Below, one piece after another: positions 12,338-23,687 of a stretch of DNA of 64,000 bases; positions within the stretch are counted from its first letter, which is position 1; every line of letters starts with the position of its first letter. The translations under genes were made by a program, and so were the position numbers. This stretch comes from Adiantum capillus-veneris (taxonomy: Eukaryota > Streptophyta > Polypodiopsida > Polypodiales > Pteridaceae), in the NCBI GenBank assembly GCA_014529385.2, contig CM043947.1, positions 133,505,891-133,569,890 on the forward strand, in the 5' to 3' direction. Below the pieces are notes generated by a model. It searched no databases. It was given only the letters and a program-made list of their open reading frames with translations, and was not told the DNA's origin.

Positions 12338-12555
12338 ATAATTCGTAGCTTTTAATGTCGCCGACCTGTGGCCTAATTTCATCATAACTAGGAATTTACA
12401 CTTTCAAATAAAAAACTAAGCATAGGCAGGGTACTGGGGCATCGTTGCTAAGCATTTAGATGCATTCTGAGTTGAGAACGACTAGGTCAAAAATCCACTG
12501 GTAAGATGAAAGATCTAGAGGCTAAAATCAATAGATTCTGCATGCTCACAATCCT

Positions 12556-13420
12556 GTGATGCAAAAGTGGATTTCACAATACGAAGATGCAAAGCAAGAG
12601 CAACAAAGGGCACGGATCAAGTGGAGACAGGGAAGACGACCACCGATGCATTATCCGACGGGTCTGGAGAGCCTACCAACATTCATGATCTTAAGATGGT
12701 TGCACAGTCAACTGAAAAGCGCACAACAGTGCGGTGAATAAGTGACTGAGGAGGAGTGGGAGTCTCTTGGGATTGCACAACCAAGGTAAGTTTGCAATGT
12801 ACGACTAGTGACTTTCTAGATGTTTGAACGGCCACTCATAATCTTTGTTGGTTGTAGTATACGTCATACACAGCAACATGGTGTAAAGGTCGACAGTTTA
12901 GGGTGCAATGAATTGGAAAAAAACATTTTACTCAAGATTTTGGAATCATGGCAAAGTTTGAACAGTCTAGTCGACAACGGTCCTTTGATGCAGATCTTGG
13001 TGGCGGAATACACTTACTTCGGCACATTTCAAGAGATTCTGAGGATCGATTATAGAGTATTTTTTGTCGACTTGTTCAAAGTGCAATGGTTCAAGATAAA
13101 CATGGAGGGTCGTAATGCTACTGTGCATATAGGAGAGTTTGGTTTCCTTGAAGTGGATTCAACTAAAAAATGGACCGACCCAAGAGACACTTTCGTACTA
13201 CTTGAGCATTGTGAACAAGTTATGTGCTTGGAAGATATCCAATTTTAGAAGTTATGTGCTTGGAAGCTCTCATGTAAGTTATGTGGCTCTGGCAGGTGAC
13301 ATTCCATCCTACAAAGTCTTCATCAAAGTGGTGGTACGTCATAGAGGTAGCCCCTCATAGTGCATGGACGTATGAGGGCTACCATGTGTCAATCACAGTG
13401 GCATCAGTGGAGGAGATTGG
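12556..13420 (+). pseudogene. TNP2-type transposase C-terminal part with DUF4216-like domain
   Basis: Exon-like pieces: MQKWISQYEDAKQEQQ (12556), EEEWESLGIAQPR ending at a GTAAGT donor near 12786, and an acceptor near 12856. A 142-codon frame follows to 13248. Its core (YFGTFQEILRID, FKVQWFKINMEGR, FLEVDSTKKWTDPRDTFVL, EHCEQVMCLED) matches the DUF4216 pattern seen downstream of TNP2 in CACTA elements. The closing KWWYVIEVAPHSAW appears in another frame near 13330, after a short local duplication of TTATGTGCTTGGAAG (about 13220-13266). The catalytic TNP2 half is missing to the left. Confidence 0.65.
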
Positions 13421-13792
13421 AGAAGATTCTCACTCAGAAGTCACTGAGGTGATTCCAGAAGCACTACTACTACTACTTCTTAGCATCTCGTTCACCCGAT
13501 CAACTAGATCTAGTGGAGGGACAAGCAGCATCTATGAGCAGAGATGGATCACCTCCTTCGTGATTGCAGCCTCACTCTCCATCGCACTTGGAGCGCAGTG
13601 CTTTTACAAGATACGTAGAATGCACACAGGAGAAAAATTCACAAGAACTTCATAGGAATCTCTCTACACAGGAATCCCTCCCTCTTTATGAGTCCTCTCT
13701 CTCTCTCTGCCTCTCTCTCTCTCTCTCTACTTGTTCATGTTTTCTTCTTTATTCAATATTAAGATTAAATGTTTGTGTGTTTAATGCAGCTA

Positions 13793-14774
13793 TGGATGAT
13801 GATGATTTTCTTTCTTCTTTGCCACCCCGGAAGAGGTAGTGGTACAAGGATCGTCCTGGAGCATCATCATGTCGTTCTACTCCTTCAGCATCTCCCTTTG
13901 TTTCAAAGCATTCAGCAAGCTTCGAAGCTTTGGTGTCGACGAGACGATCTTCACACTTGTCTAGGCACCGACGCTCTAGTGGTGGTGGCGGTGGTTGTTG
14001 TGGGGATGCCACCGCTGATGCCGTGACACCACCTTGTGTTCGACGAGGCTCTTTACCTTCCCCTTCTTTGCCCGCCCCCACACCAGCCACAGCATTGCCA
14101 TCTACGCCAGGTTTTGTGTGGCTGATAGCCGTTCTTGGATACACACCACTATCTACTCCTACGGGAGTCACCCTAGTCGACACTCCTCGCTTCAGGGCCC
14201 AGACTCCAGTGGAGACACCTGACAATCGTACCCCCATCAACACGCCGCTAGAGGCCCCTGCTGGGACACCCACGTTCATGCATCACAGGCGAGAGGGCTT
14301 GCCTTACTCCATCGACATCAGCGGTCGCATCATCTTGGATGATGAAGGCAAGACGGTGATCTCGTGCCGTGCATGCACTGTCTTTGCTCTCAGGTGTTTA
14401 GACACTATATACTAAACACCTGGAGTGAAAAACCAAGTGAATTAAAAGACAAATTCATCAGCATGTTGCATGACGAGTTTCCCATGTCAACACAAGATGA
14501 CCGCTTCAATGAAGACATGATGAATGTTCGAATGCACGAATACTGCAAGCACAAGCGTTCTGAAGTGCAAAAAGCAATAAAGCATGGGTGGAACAGACCA
14601 GATTGGCTGGCCAAAGAAGATTGGAAGAATGCAAAGCGAGCAGTGCGCAGGAATCCTGACAAGTGGAAGCAACAAAAAGAGGCAACCAAAGCGCGAGTAG
14701 AAGCAAGGAGATCGCACCACTTGGGGAGCGGCAGATGGGCATCATTTGAGACCGATTTTGTAAGTGTTTTTTAA
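13793..14774 (+). pseudogene. Ptta/En-Spm (Transposase_24-like) protein of CacK
   Basis: Starts with MDDDDFLSSLPPRKR (13793), then a stop. A Ser/Thr/Pro-rich region follows in another frame (about 13930-14402, TPLSTPTGVTLVDTPRF). The conserved part is at 14410-14774: PSELKDKFISMLHDEFPMS, HGWNRPDWLAKEDWKNAKR, KWKQQKEATKARVEARRS and HHLGSGRWASF. This is the TnpA-side accessory protein family that binds subterminal repeats in En/Spm. A 50-bp stretch with CAGGTGTTTAGAC and AAACACCTGGAG (about 14391-14424) sits at the junction and may be an intron edge. A (CT)n tract lies upstream at 13697-13731. Confidence 0.65.
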
Positions 14775-14879
14775 TTGCTCTTTAGGTTTGATAGTTTAGG
14801 GTTTAGGGGCTGTTAAATTCTAACATAATGAATTATTTGTATGTTTTGAATAGTGATTGATGATAGGACTTGACCCCGC

Positions 14880-15060
14880 ACCGTTGCTATTAGCGTCAAA
14901 ATATAGCAACAGTCATAGCGACGCATATAGTGATGGTTATAGTGACGCTCATAGCAACGTTCCCGTATCGATGCTATTAGCGACGGTCTTAGCGACACCG
15001 AGGAGTATAAAAACCCAATGTATTTAAAAAGGTCACAAGTGCACACGACCTCTTGTAGTG
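14880..15060 (+). repeat. subterminal repeats and terminal inverted repeat of CacK
   Basis: Variants of a TAGYRACG word repeat in close array (TAGCAACAG, TAGCGACGC, TAGTGACGC, TAGCAACG, TAGCGACGG, TAGCGACAC), ending in the CACTA terminus CCTCTTGTAGTG at 15049-15060. Arrays like this are the transposase-binding subterminal regions of CACTA elements. Confidence 0.75.
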
Positions 15061-16115
15061 GTCCCACAATCCAATAGCCTTTTTTGCCATGTATCTCTTT
15101 TCTCTTCATCTCCCAATGACAACAATTTGAGTGAAGGAATCTCCACTTCAATTGGCAATAATACTTTTTTTCCATAGACCAAGTGGTAAGGAGAAAACCC
15201 TGTGCTCGTTTTCATAGCAATTATGTAGGCCCATAATGCAAGGAAACTCTGAATCCCAAGTTTTCCCATGTGTCTGTGTCATCTTCGTCAAAATTTTCAC
15301 CAACTCTCCATTGAACCTCTCATTGAGACCATTGCATTGTGGATACTAAGGAGAATTGTACATGTGTCGTATATTGAGCTTCTCACATAGGAAATCAAAA
15401 CAGCTCTCCTCTAAATCTTGGTCGTCTATCAAAAAGTAGTTCTAGTGGAACACCAAATTTGCAGCATATATGCTCATATACAAACTTTCCCATTTCCTTA
15501 TTGGTAATCTGTTTGAGAGCTTTAGCTTCTATCCATTGTGACAAATAATCCACTGTTGTCAAAATGTAAGCATTCCTTTTGCTAGTCATGGGTAAGGGTC
15601 CAATACCATCAGGACCCCATTTTTCAAACACATCAAAAGCTATAATTATTTTTGGTAATTCGGGCTTCAAAATTCTCTTTCCCATTTTTTTGCAAAGCAA
15701 ACAAGATTTGCACTAATGGGTAACATCCCGCTGAATACTTGGCCACACATAGCCTTCTTGCAGAATTTATGCAACATGATTTTCACGGCAAAATGGCCTC
15801 CACAAGGTCCCTCATGTTTTTCTCCCAAAATTTTGTAAATTTTGTCTTTCCAAGGTACACGTCGCAAAACCAAATAACTTCCTTTTATGTAAATCACATC
15901 ATCAAGCATTTTGTATTTCCTAGATTTTCTTATAAAAGCATAATTTTTGGAGGATGGTAGACCTTCATGTAAGTCAACAGAAAATCCATCTCCTTTGATA
16001 ACACTTCCCTCCCATGATATAAAGGGGAATTTTCTTTCAACACAAACACACAAGTGATCATTTCTTGGGTAGCATCATGAGCTTCTTCAATTTGAGACCT
16101 CCCAATATGCTGCAA
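15061..16115 (-). pseudogene. gypsy integrase (TatE), truncated
   Basis: Zinc-binding part at about 15667-16053 (YKMLDDVIYIKGS, HEGPCGGHF). The core with the first Asp in FEKWGPDGIGP and the second in LLFDRRPRF is at 15395-15700. The Glu-bearing segment CNGLNERFNGELV appears at about 15300-15350 in a shifted frame. The end (FLALWAYIIAMKTSTGFSPY, 15061-15269) stops where CacK inserted. Several frameshifts; not functional. It is close to the TatF integrase at 38842-40190. Confidence 0.8.
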
Positions 16116-16118
16116 AAT

Positions 16119-17732
16119 TCATGCTTCAAACTTTTTTAGTAACGCTTTCACCTTGAAGAATAGATTCTTCAGTTTAGGATTCTTATTCTTCCATACTCCC
16201 AGTACTTGCTTCACGACCAACAACGCATCTCCTTTGATATGTAAGCGTCTACTCTCCAACTCTAAACATATGTGCAAACCACCTTCAAGAACCATGTACT
16301 CTGGTTTATTGCTACTTTTTGCATCAAGTTTCAGCCCTTGTTTCCTTACAAGTTTTCCTTGTGCATCATAAATGAAAATGCCTCCTAAAGCAACGTCATG
16401 ACTTCTTCGATAAGAGCCATCAAAATATAATAGTGAAGCATCAAATATGGCAAGAGTCTTGACTTTCTTCTTTCGCACCACCTCTTCCTTAACCAAAACA
16501 GGAGTATCTTTATAAGTAAGTAAATCTGCCAGGGCCCAAGTAGTCTCTTCTACCAAAAAGGCAAATTGAAACTCCTGAAGTTCAATAATCCATTTCATCA
16601 CTTTGTTTGATATATTTGAAATATTGAACAGTTGAGGAAGCAAATAATAACTGGTGAGAAACGTGAACGACTTTTGCAAAAAGTAATGTTTGAATTGTCT
16701 GCACGCATAAACCATAATGGTCATCACCAATTCAATTTCAGAGTAATCTCTTTCATGAGGAGTCTTCACTCTACTAGCATAATGAACATGCTTCATATAT
16801 TGAGATTCCTTCCCCCTTTGCAACAACATGGCCCCAATGGTATCGTCTCCCACCTATGGGTTAACATAAAAATCCTTTTCCAAGTCATGAGCTTGCATAA
16901 TGGTTAGTGTACTCAAAACTTCTTTGACTTTGTGAAAAACATCTTTACAGTCACGTGTCCACTCCAAAGGATCATGCTTAACTTCTTGCTGCAATGGATA
17001 CAATAATTGTGATGCCAAAGGTATGAAACAAGACAGATATTTAACCTTCTGTATAAAAGTGGCCAACTGTCTGGTATCCTTTGGAAATGATAGCAATAAC
17101 AAAGCTTCCACTTTCTCTAGATCTGCTTCTATCCCAATTCTTGAAATCACATGTCCAGGAAGCTTCACCCTTGGCTGTGCCAAGTGACACTTCTTAGGGT
17201 TCAATTGACCCCCGCATTCAACATACCTTCCATAAGTCATCTCAAGCTTTTGAACATGCTCTTTCCTTGAAATGTATACGCAAAAATCATCTTCTAATCC
17301 TTTGACAAACTTCCCAAGGAACGAGGTAAGGACCCCATCCACTTTTCTTTCAAACGCTCCAGGCCCATTTGTTAACCCAAAAGGAAGGCAGAAAAAGCAA
17401 AAACAACCCCATGGCGTGATAAAAGTGGTCTTTTTTCGATCTTCAAGAGCAAGGATAAGCTGGAAATATCTTGAATAACCATCACAGACATTGTATCTTT
17501 CAAATCCAGCCACTACATCTAAAAGTTGATCAATGAAAGGTAAAGGGTAAGGATATTTCTTGTTCACTGCGTTTAATGGCTTGTAATCAATGCAAACTCT
17601 CCAACACCCATCTTTCTTTGGAGTAACCACTACGGGGCTCACCCATTTATCATTATCAATTGGCACAATGAACTCTGCATCCAAAAGCTTATCCACTTCT
17701 TTCTTTAAAGCATTCATTTGTTCTTTACCCAT
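16119..17732 (-). pseudogene. gypsy RT, RNase H and second RNase H (TatE)
   Basis: RT starts near MGKEQMNALKKEVDKLL (17732) and shows WVSPVVVTPKKDG, WRVCIDYKPLN, YNVCDGYSRYFQ and LPFGLTNGPGAF. The catalytic YxDD box reads LEDDFCVY. The first RNase H follows (VGDDTIGAMLLQRGKESQY). The second, archaeal-type RNase H has LLYFDGSYRR, NKPEYMVLEGGL and HIKGDALLVVKQVLG. One stop separates the two reading frames near 16854. The pair copies the RNA genome into DNA, and the second RNase H is the Tat-specific addition. This is one of the better kept parts of TatE. Confidence 0.85.
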
Positions 17733-17879
17733 CCTTCTTAATTTCTACCGTATTGGCTTTGCCCCTTCGACTAGTTGGATCTTCACAGGATCTCCAACAA
17801 AACCCCATATTTCCTAATATGAAGTGATAAAAAGATTTGGAAACATGTCCAACATTGTTAAGTACTCCCTAATTTCTCC

Positions 17880-18738
17880 TTATGTCAAATCAGCACTCAC
17901 CACATTTTGAATGAACTCTCTCTTCACTGGCAATTCTTGTTTAGGCTGCATCAACTCCTCAAGTTTTTCTAAATGGCTTGAAGCATTTATATTCCCTAAC
18001 ACTTGAAACATTTCACCCACTTCCCTCTTCTTCTCATCCAACAACAAGAATGACACTTCACCCTCATCATTGGAATTGGAAGCAGTGCTACTTTCTGAAT
18101 CTTTAGAATTGTCTTCACTGATAACTTTGTATTCATCATTTTCACTCACATCTTCTAGTGCCAAAGGTTGCTTGGTTGTCATATCAAACACCCTCTTTTC
18201 ACCCTTCCTCCCATACACATAGATTGTGCTCTTGCCCCAATCTTGCATAGCACCAACATCTCTCAACCAAGGTCGTCCCAAAATGGGAGGAAAGGCTCCC
18301 AGGCCAGCTGGCATAACATGAAAGTTTACTTAACCTTCACGTAAAGACTTCAACTTCCAAATTCTTAATCAATCCCAAATACTTTACTTTGGCATGGTTT
18401 CCTAGTCGAATCCTAAACCCAAAGCTCCCGCATGTAATGAGACCCAGTATCTCCACACATGACTGTGTGATCACACAAACTTGAGCACCTCCATCAATGT
18501 AGGCCTCACCCATGCCCACACCTTTGTGCCAAGCATTCACCACAAGGGAAATTTTGGGTAACTCTACCACAACCAACACTCTGACTTGTCCATGCTTTGG
18601 CTCTCTCTCTGGATTCACTAATGACTTCCACTGCCTCTTAAGTTTGGGCACCATATTCATCAATCGTTCAAAAGTACAATCTATTTTCCTCCCAATCAGG
18701 TCTTCCTTTAAACTGTAAGCTGTTTGGCCTTCTCCCAA
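17880..18738 (-). pseudogene. gypsy aspartic protease region (TatE)
   Basis: MGEGQTAYSLKEDLIGRKID leads to the protease site EAYIDGGAQVCVIT, which has DGGA where most gypsy proteases have D-S/T-G. TatF has the same DGGA, so it is normal for this family. The fold continues in a shifted frame (PAGLGAFPPILGRPWLRDVG, equivalent to the usual ILG motif) into an acidic linker before RT. A frameshift lies near 18325. Confidence 0.75.
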
Positions 18739-18959
18739 AGGTAAATCTGCTACTTTAGACCGTCTATGAGGTCTTCTCTTCCTCTTGGCTTTTGCATCTT
18801 CACCCTCTTTCTCTTTCCCTTGATTTTTGCTGGGACTTGGAGTGGCATAGCCTTTCCTCTCTCTTTTATTGCGGGCATGATATCTACTTCTTTCTTTTCA
18901 ACCCACGCAATACCCACATGACCACCAAAAGTTGAGGCCTGATTTTTCTATTTAGTACC

Positions 18960-19892
18960 TTAATCTCCCCATATATCCAATGCATAATCATTAGTCCTGT
19001 TAGGAATTTGCCGGGGGAGTGGAAACATATCACCTCCCATCCTTGTTACCAAGCTCACCGCAATTATAAAAGGGGGGGATGAACCTCCATTGCGGCTCAA
19101 AGACGCCTTGTCCACGACCCGCACTAGCATTAATAGGCTCACCTTCACATGCTTGGGCCATTCCTCTACCACAACCATGACCACGACCACCTCCAAAAAT
19201 GCTGCGTCACAATTCCTGCATCATGGTCATCATATGTTGCATATTTTGTTATAACTGTTCAATGTTAACAACCTTTTGAACAAGTTGGAGGGCTCCGGCC
19301 TCTACCTAATTTCCCTCATTTTGGCCACCATTACCTTGCACAGGGACTGCTTTCCCATACTCATTAAGTCTTTGAGCCATCCATTCTTTCTCCCTGGCAA
19401 TAGTCACTTATTTCTCGAAGGTAGCGGGCCTTTTCACCTCAACTTAGAACTTCATGCTTTCTTTTAAGATTTCCACAAAACGGTCCTTCTTTAACATGGA
19501 TGGAGGGATTTCATTTCCCAAAGCTTGGGCCCATTTATCCCATAAACGAGTGAAATGCATGACAAAATCATCAACAATTTGTTGAACCTTTTGAGTGTAC
19601 CCCAAAATTTCATGCCAAACTTCATCAAGTACTTCAATGGATCTGTATTGTGCCAAAAAATCTTGCTTCACATGACTGTAGATTAAAACCACCCCTGGAG
19701 TTTGTGCCTACACCAACTCTTCATGATTTTGTAACCAAATTTTTGCCTCATCTTGTAAACTGTATTACAACAGCCGCACAATATAACTTGATCTAGTATA
19801 TTTTGCACTAAGCAATTGACTTCCAATTTTTCAATAAAAGTCTGTGTATTCTCATTAGGCAATCCATGAAACTATGGAAACTCGTCCGCCAT
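18960..19892 (-). pseudogene. gypsy gag (TatE)
   Basis: Start at ATG 19892 (MADEFP, stop, FHGLPNENTQTFIEKLEV), which aligns with the TatF gag start at 44155. The capsid core follows (WHEILGYTQKVQQIVDDF, 19444-19692) in another frame. A damaged zinc knuckle YNCGELGNKDGR lies near 19060. Gag would coat the element's RNA. Many frameshifts. Confidence 0.65.
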
Positions 19893-20186
19893 GTTTGATT
19901 GCCACAAAAACACTTACATATGATGTCAAAAGTTCAAGGGATGTCGATGGATCACTCCAGTACCTAATCCACCTCACAGTGGGTAACCCGGCCCCTAGTG
20001 CTTGGCTTCACAAAACTCATGAACCTCTAAAGGTTGCAATCCAATTACATGAACGTCGCAAGTGTTGTCCACAATTTGCACATACTTAGGCGGTTGTCCA
20101 TAAGGACCCACATCCCTTTTACATTCTCTGCCTACAGAATATACATATTTCACAAGAACTAGAGCATAGGAGCACTTGCTCCTCCA

Positions 20187-21086
20187 TGGGGGCACCAAAA
20201 TGATGCTAGCATGCAAGTGACAAGGAAAACGAGTGCCTCTATAGCCTTGCTTGAATCTCAGCGTTGGAAGGAAGAGCTATAACACTACCGAAAACACCTG
20301 CGATAAACACCTGCAGAGATGTATAAAAAACCCTTCAAGCATGAAACACATTCAAAATTAGGAGAAACGAAGGACATCATGATGAAGCTCGAAGGTATTT
20401 CAATGTTTCTTGCGGTTCTCATGTCTCTGAGTTGAGTAGAAAACCCTGGTATTGGAGGAATTTTCATGTTTAAAACTCCCTCAATACTCTCAAGATAAGC
20501 TTTGACAAGCCCACTTTGGCTTAATGCAACTTATCCCTTTTTGCCCCTCATCAAGTCTTTGTGAACCTTTGGTCTTTGAAAACTGGTTTTGGGTACCCTA
20601 AAAGTTTGGATTTAAGAAACTTGAAAATTTTCATCTCTAAAGCCAAAACTAATGCTCGCAAGATTTCTTCCTGGCTTTACCTGACTCAAATTGGAGCTGT
20701 TTATCAAAGGTTAGAGCAATTTTGGTGAACAACACTCAAAACAGTTTTAGGACCAAGACACAGGAACTTTGGCTTGTATCTTGGTCTCTAAGATGTACTC
20801 AAGTATGTCTACAAGATCATCAACTCAAAAACCCCCACTATGAAGAAGTACATTGATTGCGATCCATGACCCCCTTTCATATTTTGACTCCAAATTTTGA
20901 GAGTATGTAGACAAGGTCATATGCATGCTCTGTATCAATTTCCATGAAATTTTGAGGTTGGGAGACATGGATTGCGATCCATGTGCAACCACCTCTGTTC
21001 TTGATCTCTTGGCATCTTGTTCCTCACTATGTCCACAAGCTAAATATCAAATCTTTTTGGATCTGGACTTGTTTTGACAGGCCAAA
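20187..21086 (-). repeat. putative primer-binding site and 5' LTR/leader of TatE
   Basis: On the - strand the sequence ends TAGCATCA and is followed by TTTTGGTGCCCCCA (20187-20200), a PBS-like site about 300 bases before gag. If so, the LTR runs from 20201 upward and may reach 21086, where GyB's LTR begins. No second copy is available to confirm it. ATTGCGATCCATG occurs twice inside (about 20855 and 20970). No gene is seen here. Confidence 0.4.
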
Positions 21087-21217
21087 TGTCTAATTGAAAG
21101 GGCAGTGGTAATACGTGTGCTAGTCTCCACCCAACCATGCTATCTTATAGCCTCCCCCTTGCGTACACATTGTCCACCCGTGCCGGTGGCCTTGCCCATA
21201 GGACCCATGTCTTTACA
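21087..21217 (-). repeat. 3' LTR of GyB
   Basis: 131 bp. On the - strand it starts TGTAAAGACATGGG and ends TTAGACA, with a TATA-like GGCTATAAGATAG and the box GGTTGGGTGGAGAC. It has the same length as the LTRs of NaC. A C-rich run (21221-21234) followed by CTTGG is the PPT on the - strand. Confidence 0.75.
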
Positions 21218-21240
21218 TTAACCCCCCCCCCCCTTGGAGA

Positions 21241-23467
21241 ATTTTTTTAATCCTCAAAAATGAATGTAGGAATATGTTTCTTAAGTGTAGAGACATTCTC
21301 CCATGTAGAACCCTATTTAGGTCTATCTAGTCGTTTTACCAACACCTGTCGTCTGACATGATGTCTAGTGCGAAGCTCATGAGAATCCAAAATCTTTTTG
21401 GGCTCATGAGAAATGCTTGGCGGTTCGATAAGGTCAACTATCACACCTGTGTCAATGACATTATCATTCTGTCCTAGCTGATTTCGTAAACGTCTAACAT
21501 GAAAAGCAGGATAAACTTGTGAATGCTATTGAAGAGCTAATTTATAGGCCACTTGACCTATATATTTGAGAATGGTAAACGGTCCCCAATAGCGTGGTGA
21601 AAGTTTAGCAACTTTTGTCGTCTTCAGACTTTTTGAATGCTCTGTAACTTTGAGGAAAACCTTGTCTCCTTCTTCGAAAGTAGCAAGACAACGATGCTCA
21701 TCTGCGTACTTCTTATATCGATCTTGATCTTGCTTAACATTTTGTCGAGCAACTCAAAGCATGTCAAAATGGTCTTGGAGAAAATACTTCACTTGTTGTA
21801 TCTTCTCCTTAGCCAATCCCACCGTAAGGGGTGATCTAAGTTAAAATCCATACAAAAGCATAAATGGACTAAGCCCTGTAGTCACATGCTTTGAACTATT
21901 ATAAGAAACCAATATAGGTAAGTAGTCTTCCCAATTGGTTTGCTTCTTGCTAACGTACGTTGGTAGCATATCCTCTAGCACTTGACTAACTCTTTCTGGA
22001 TGATCAGTCGTACTTAGATTAAGTTTAGTTTCCAACTTTTGGAACACAGCTCTCCAAAAGTGATTATCAATTTTTGGATCTCTATCACTAATGATACTAG
22101 CCGGAAGACCGTAGAATTTATATATATGATCTACAAATAGCCGTGCTAATTTCGTTGTCTTAATCGTAGTCTTAGTGGGAATGTATCGACCCATCTTTGT
22201 GAGACGGTCTACGATTACCCATATGGCATGATGGCCATGATTTGTAGTAGGTAGCAAAACTCCATAGAGATACTCTCCCATTTACCTTGTGGAATCTCTA
22301 AAAGATGTAAAAGGCCACATTGAGGTACTCTGCCTTATTAACTTGGCACTGGTGGCAGTTTAGTACGTACACTTGAACATAATGATGTAAGTCCATCCAA
22401 TAAAATTTACGTCGAACTAAGGCATACGTCTTACGAATACCTGGATGACCAGCACGTGGACTATCATGACACTCAAATAAGATCTGGCGCCTAGTGTCTG
22501 AGTCTTTGGCATGCATACTCTACCCTTGTGGAGTAAGTATCCATCATCAATGGAAAAATTCTTCCATCGCTTAAGCTCTTCGAAAGTAGGGGTGGAGCTC
22601 GATGTGTTGGAGTTTTTATCTGCGCGTGCAGAGACATCTTGATCTGGCTGTATAGAGACATGTGAGTGTGAGGGGTCCCTTCTTAAAACTGCACTCCAAA
22701 CTTTAGCATATGATTGATCTTCTGCACACTTGCCATGTAATGACTCCAAAAATCCACTCTTTATTTCCATGAAAGCAAGTGAATTAATATGAGGCATCCG
22801 ACTTAGTGCATTCGCTACTACATTATATTTCCCCTTGCGATATTGTAGCTTACAATCATAATCTTGAATAATTTCTTCCCATCTAGCTTTACGACCCTTC
22901 AAGTCCATTTGATTAGTAAACGATTTGATACTCGCATGGTCAAAAACTACTTCAAACCTGGCACCATATAGATAGTGTTTCCACTTTCGTAAAGCGTGAA
23001 TTATGGCGTAGAACTCTCTCTCAAAAACAAAATAATTTTGTTGAGCTCTATCTAACTTTTTACTTTCAAAGGCTATATGTCTTCCAACCTGGAGAAGTAC
23101 CGCACCAATTGCTTTATCACTAGCATCAGTCTCTACCACAAACGGCTTAAGTGGATCGACGATTGCTAGGATGGGAGCAGTGGCTATAGCTACCTTGAGC
23201 TGTTTAAAACTGCGTTTTTGGGCTTCTTCCCAAGAAAAGGTCTTACCTTTTGCTTTAAGTTGATCCATCATAGGAACAATGATTTTGGCATAATCATGGA
23301 TATACTATCGATAAAATTCAGCCATGCCTAAAAAAATTTGAAGCTTCTCAACCATGTTGGGACGTGGCCATTGAAGAATGGCAGCAACCTCGTCAGTGTC
23401 CATTTTGATGCCAGAATAAGAGATCACATGATTGAGGTAATGTATCTCTATTTTAAATAAATCGCAC
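21241..23467 (-). pseudogene. gypsy RT end, RNase H, integrase and chromodomain (GyB)
   Basis: Begins in the RT-RNase H connection (IHYLNHVISYSGIKMDTDEV). RNase H is intact (FVVETDASDKAIGAVLLQ, FEREFYAIIHALRKWKHYLY, RKGKYNVVANALSRMP; 22417-23271). The integrase zinc site is HDSPRAGHPGIRKTYALV...CHQCQ. The core has IISDRDPK, but the Glu loop is shortened (LSTTDHPERVSQVLEDM), losing about six residues relative to GyA. After a stop at 21841 the frame goes on to the SH3-like part (LSPRYWGPFTILKYIGQVAY) and a chromodomain (KKILDSHELRTRHHVRRQVL). A few stops and shifts. Integrase is probably impaired by the loop deletion. Confidence 0.85.
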
Positions 23468-23556
23468 TGTCAGGACAAGGGTCCTACCCGGGGTAGTCGC
23501 TTATCAAAAGACCCCTATATCACGTGCGTTCAAGAGGTAATTAATAATACCCCAAT

Positions 23557-23687
23557 TGTAAGACCGCGGGGGACTGGACCATGCAACTCTCCACCCAACG
23601 GTGCCATATATAGACTCCTATCCCCTAAATATAGCGCCCCTTGACCGCATGTCCGTCCTGGCCCTTGGCCCTGCCCTTGGCCTGACA
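23557..23687 (-). repeat. 3' LTR of NaC
   Basis: 131 bp. On the - strand it starts TGTCAGGCCAAGGGCAGGGC and ends GGTCTTACA, with the TATA-like AGTCTATATATGG and the shared box GTTGGGTGGAGAG. Direct repeat of 28761-28891. Confidence 0.95.

Larger units (their letters stand above)
12338..15060 (+). mobile_element. CACTA (En/Spm) element, right part (CacK)
   Basis: DUF4216 and Ptta/En-Spm transposase modules lie on the + strand in the order typical of plant CACTA elements. The right end at 15060 reads TCTTGTAGTG, the reverse complement of the CACTACAAGA terminus. Subterminal repeats precede it. The end cuts directly into integrase of a gypsy element (TatE), so CacK inserted there. The left end was not found. 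12338-12555 shows no gene, and the start given is only the end of the neighbouring LTR. Confidence 0.75.
15061..21086 (-). mobile_element. Ty3/gypsy Tat-type element (TatE), 3' end lost
   Basis: On the - strand: PBS-like site, gag, protease, RT, RNase H, a second archaeal-type RNase H, integrase. The extra RNase H after the RT-RNase H is the mark of the Tat group. The 3' end of integrase and the 3' LTR are cut off by the CACTA end at 15060. The 5' LTR region is bounded on the right by the LTR of GyB (21087). Confidence 0.8.
21087..23467 (-). mobile_element. Ty3/gypsy chromovirus, 3' half (GyB)
   Basis: From the end of RT through RNase H, integrase and chromodomain to a PPT and a 131-bp 3' LTR. 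The 5' half (gag, protease, most of RT) is missing. The coding sequence stops exactly where the foldback unit begins at 23468. It has the same family architecture as GyA. Confidence 0.85.

Noticed and set aside
13281-13302. 22-base GTAAG...CAG stretch as an intron
   Set aside because: Far too short for splicing; probably a chance match next to a local duplication.
13749-14279. 176-codon - strand frame opposite the Ptta gene
   Set aside because: Low-complexity shadow of the Ser/Thr/Pro-rich + strand coding sequence; no domain.
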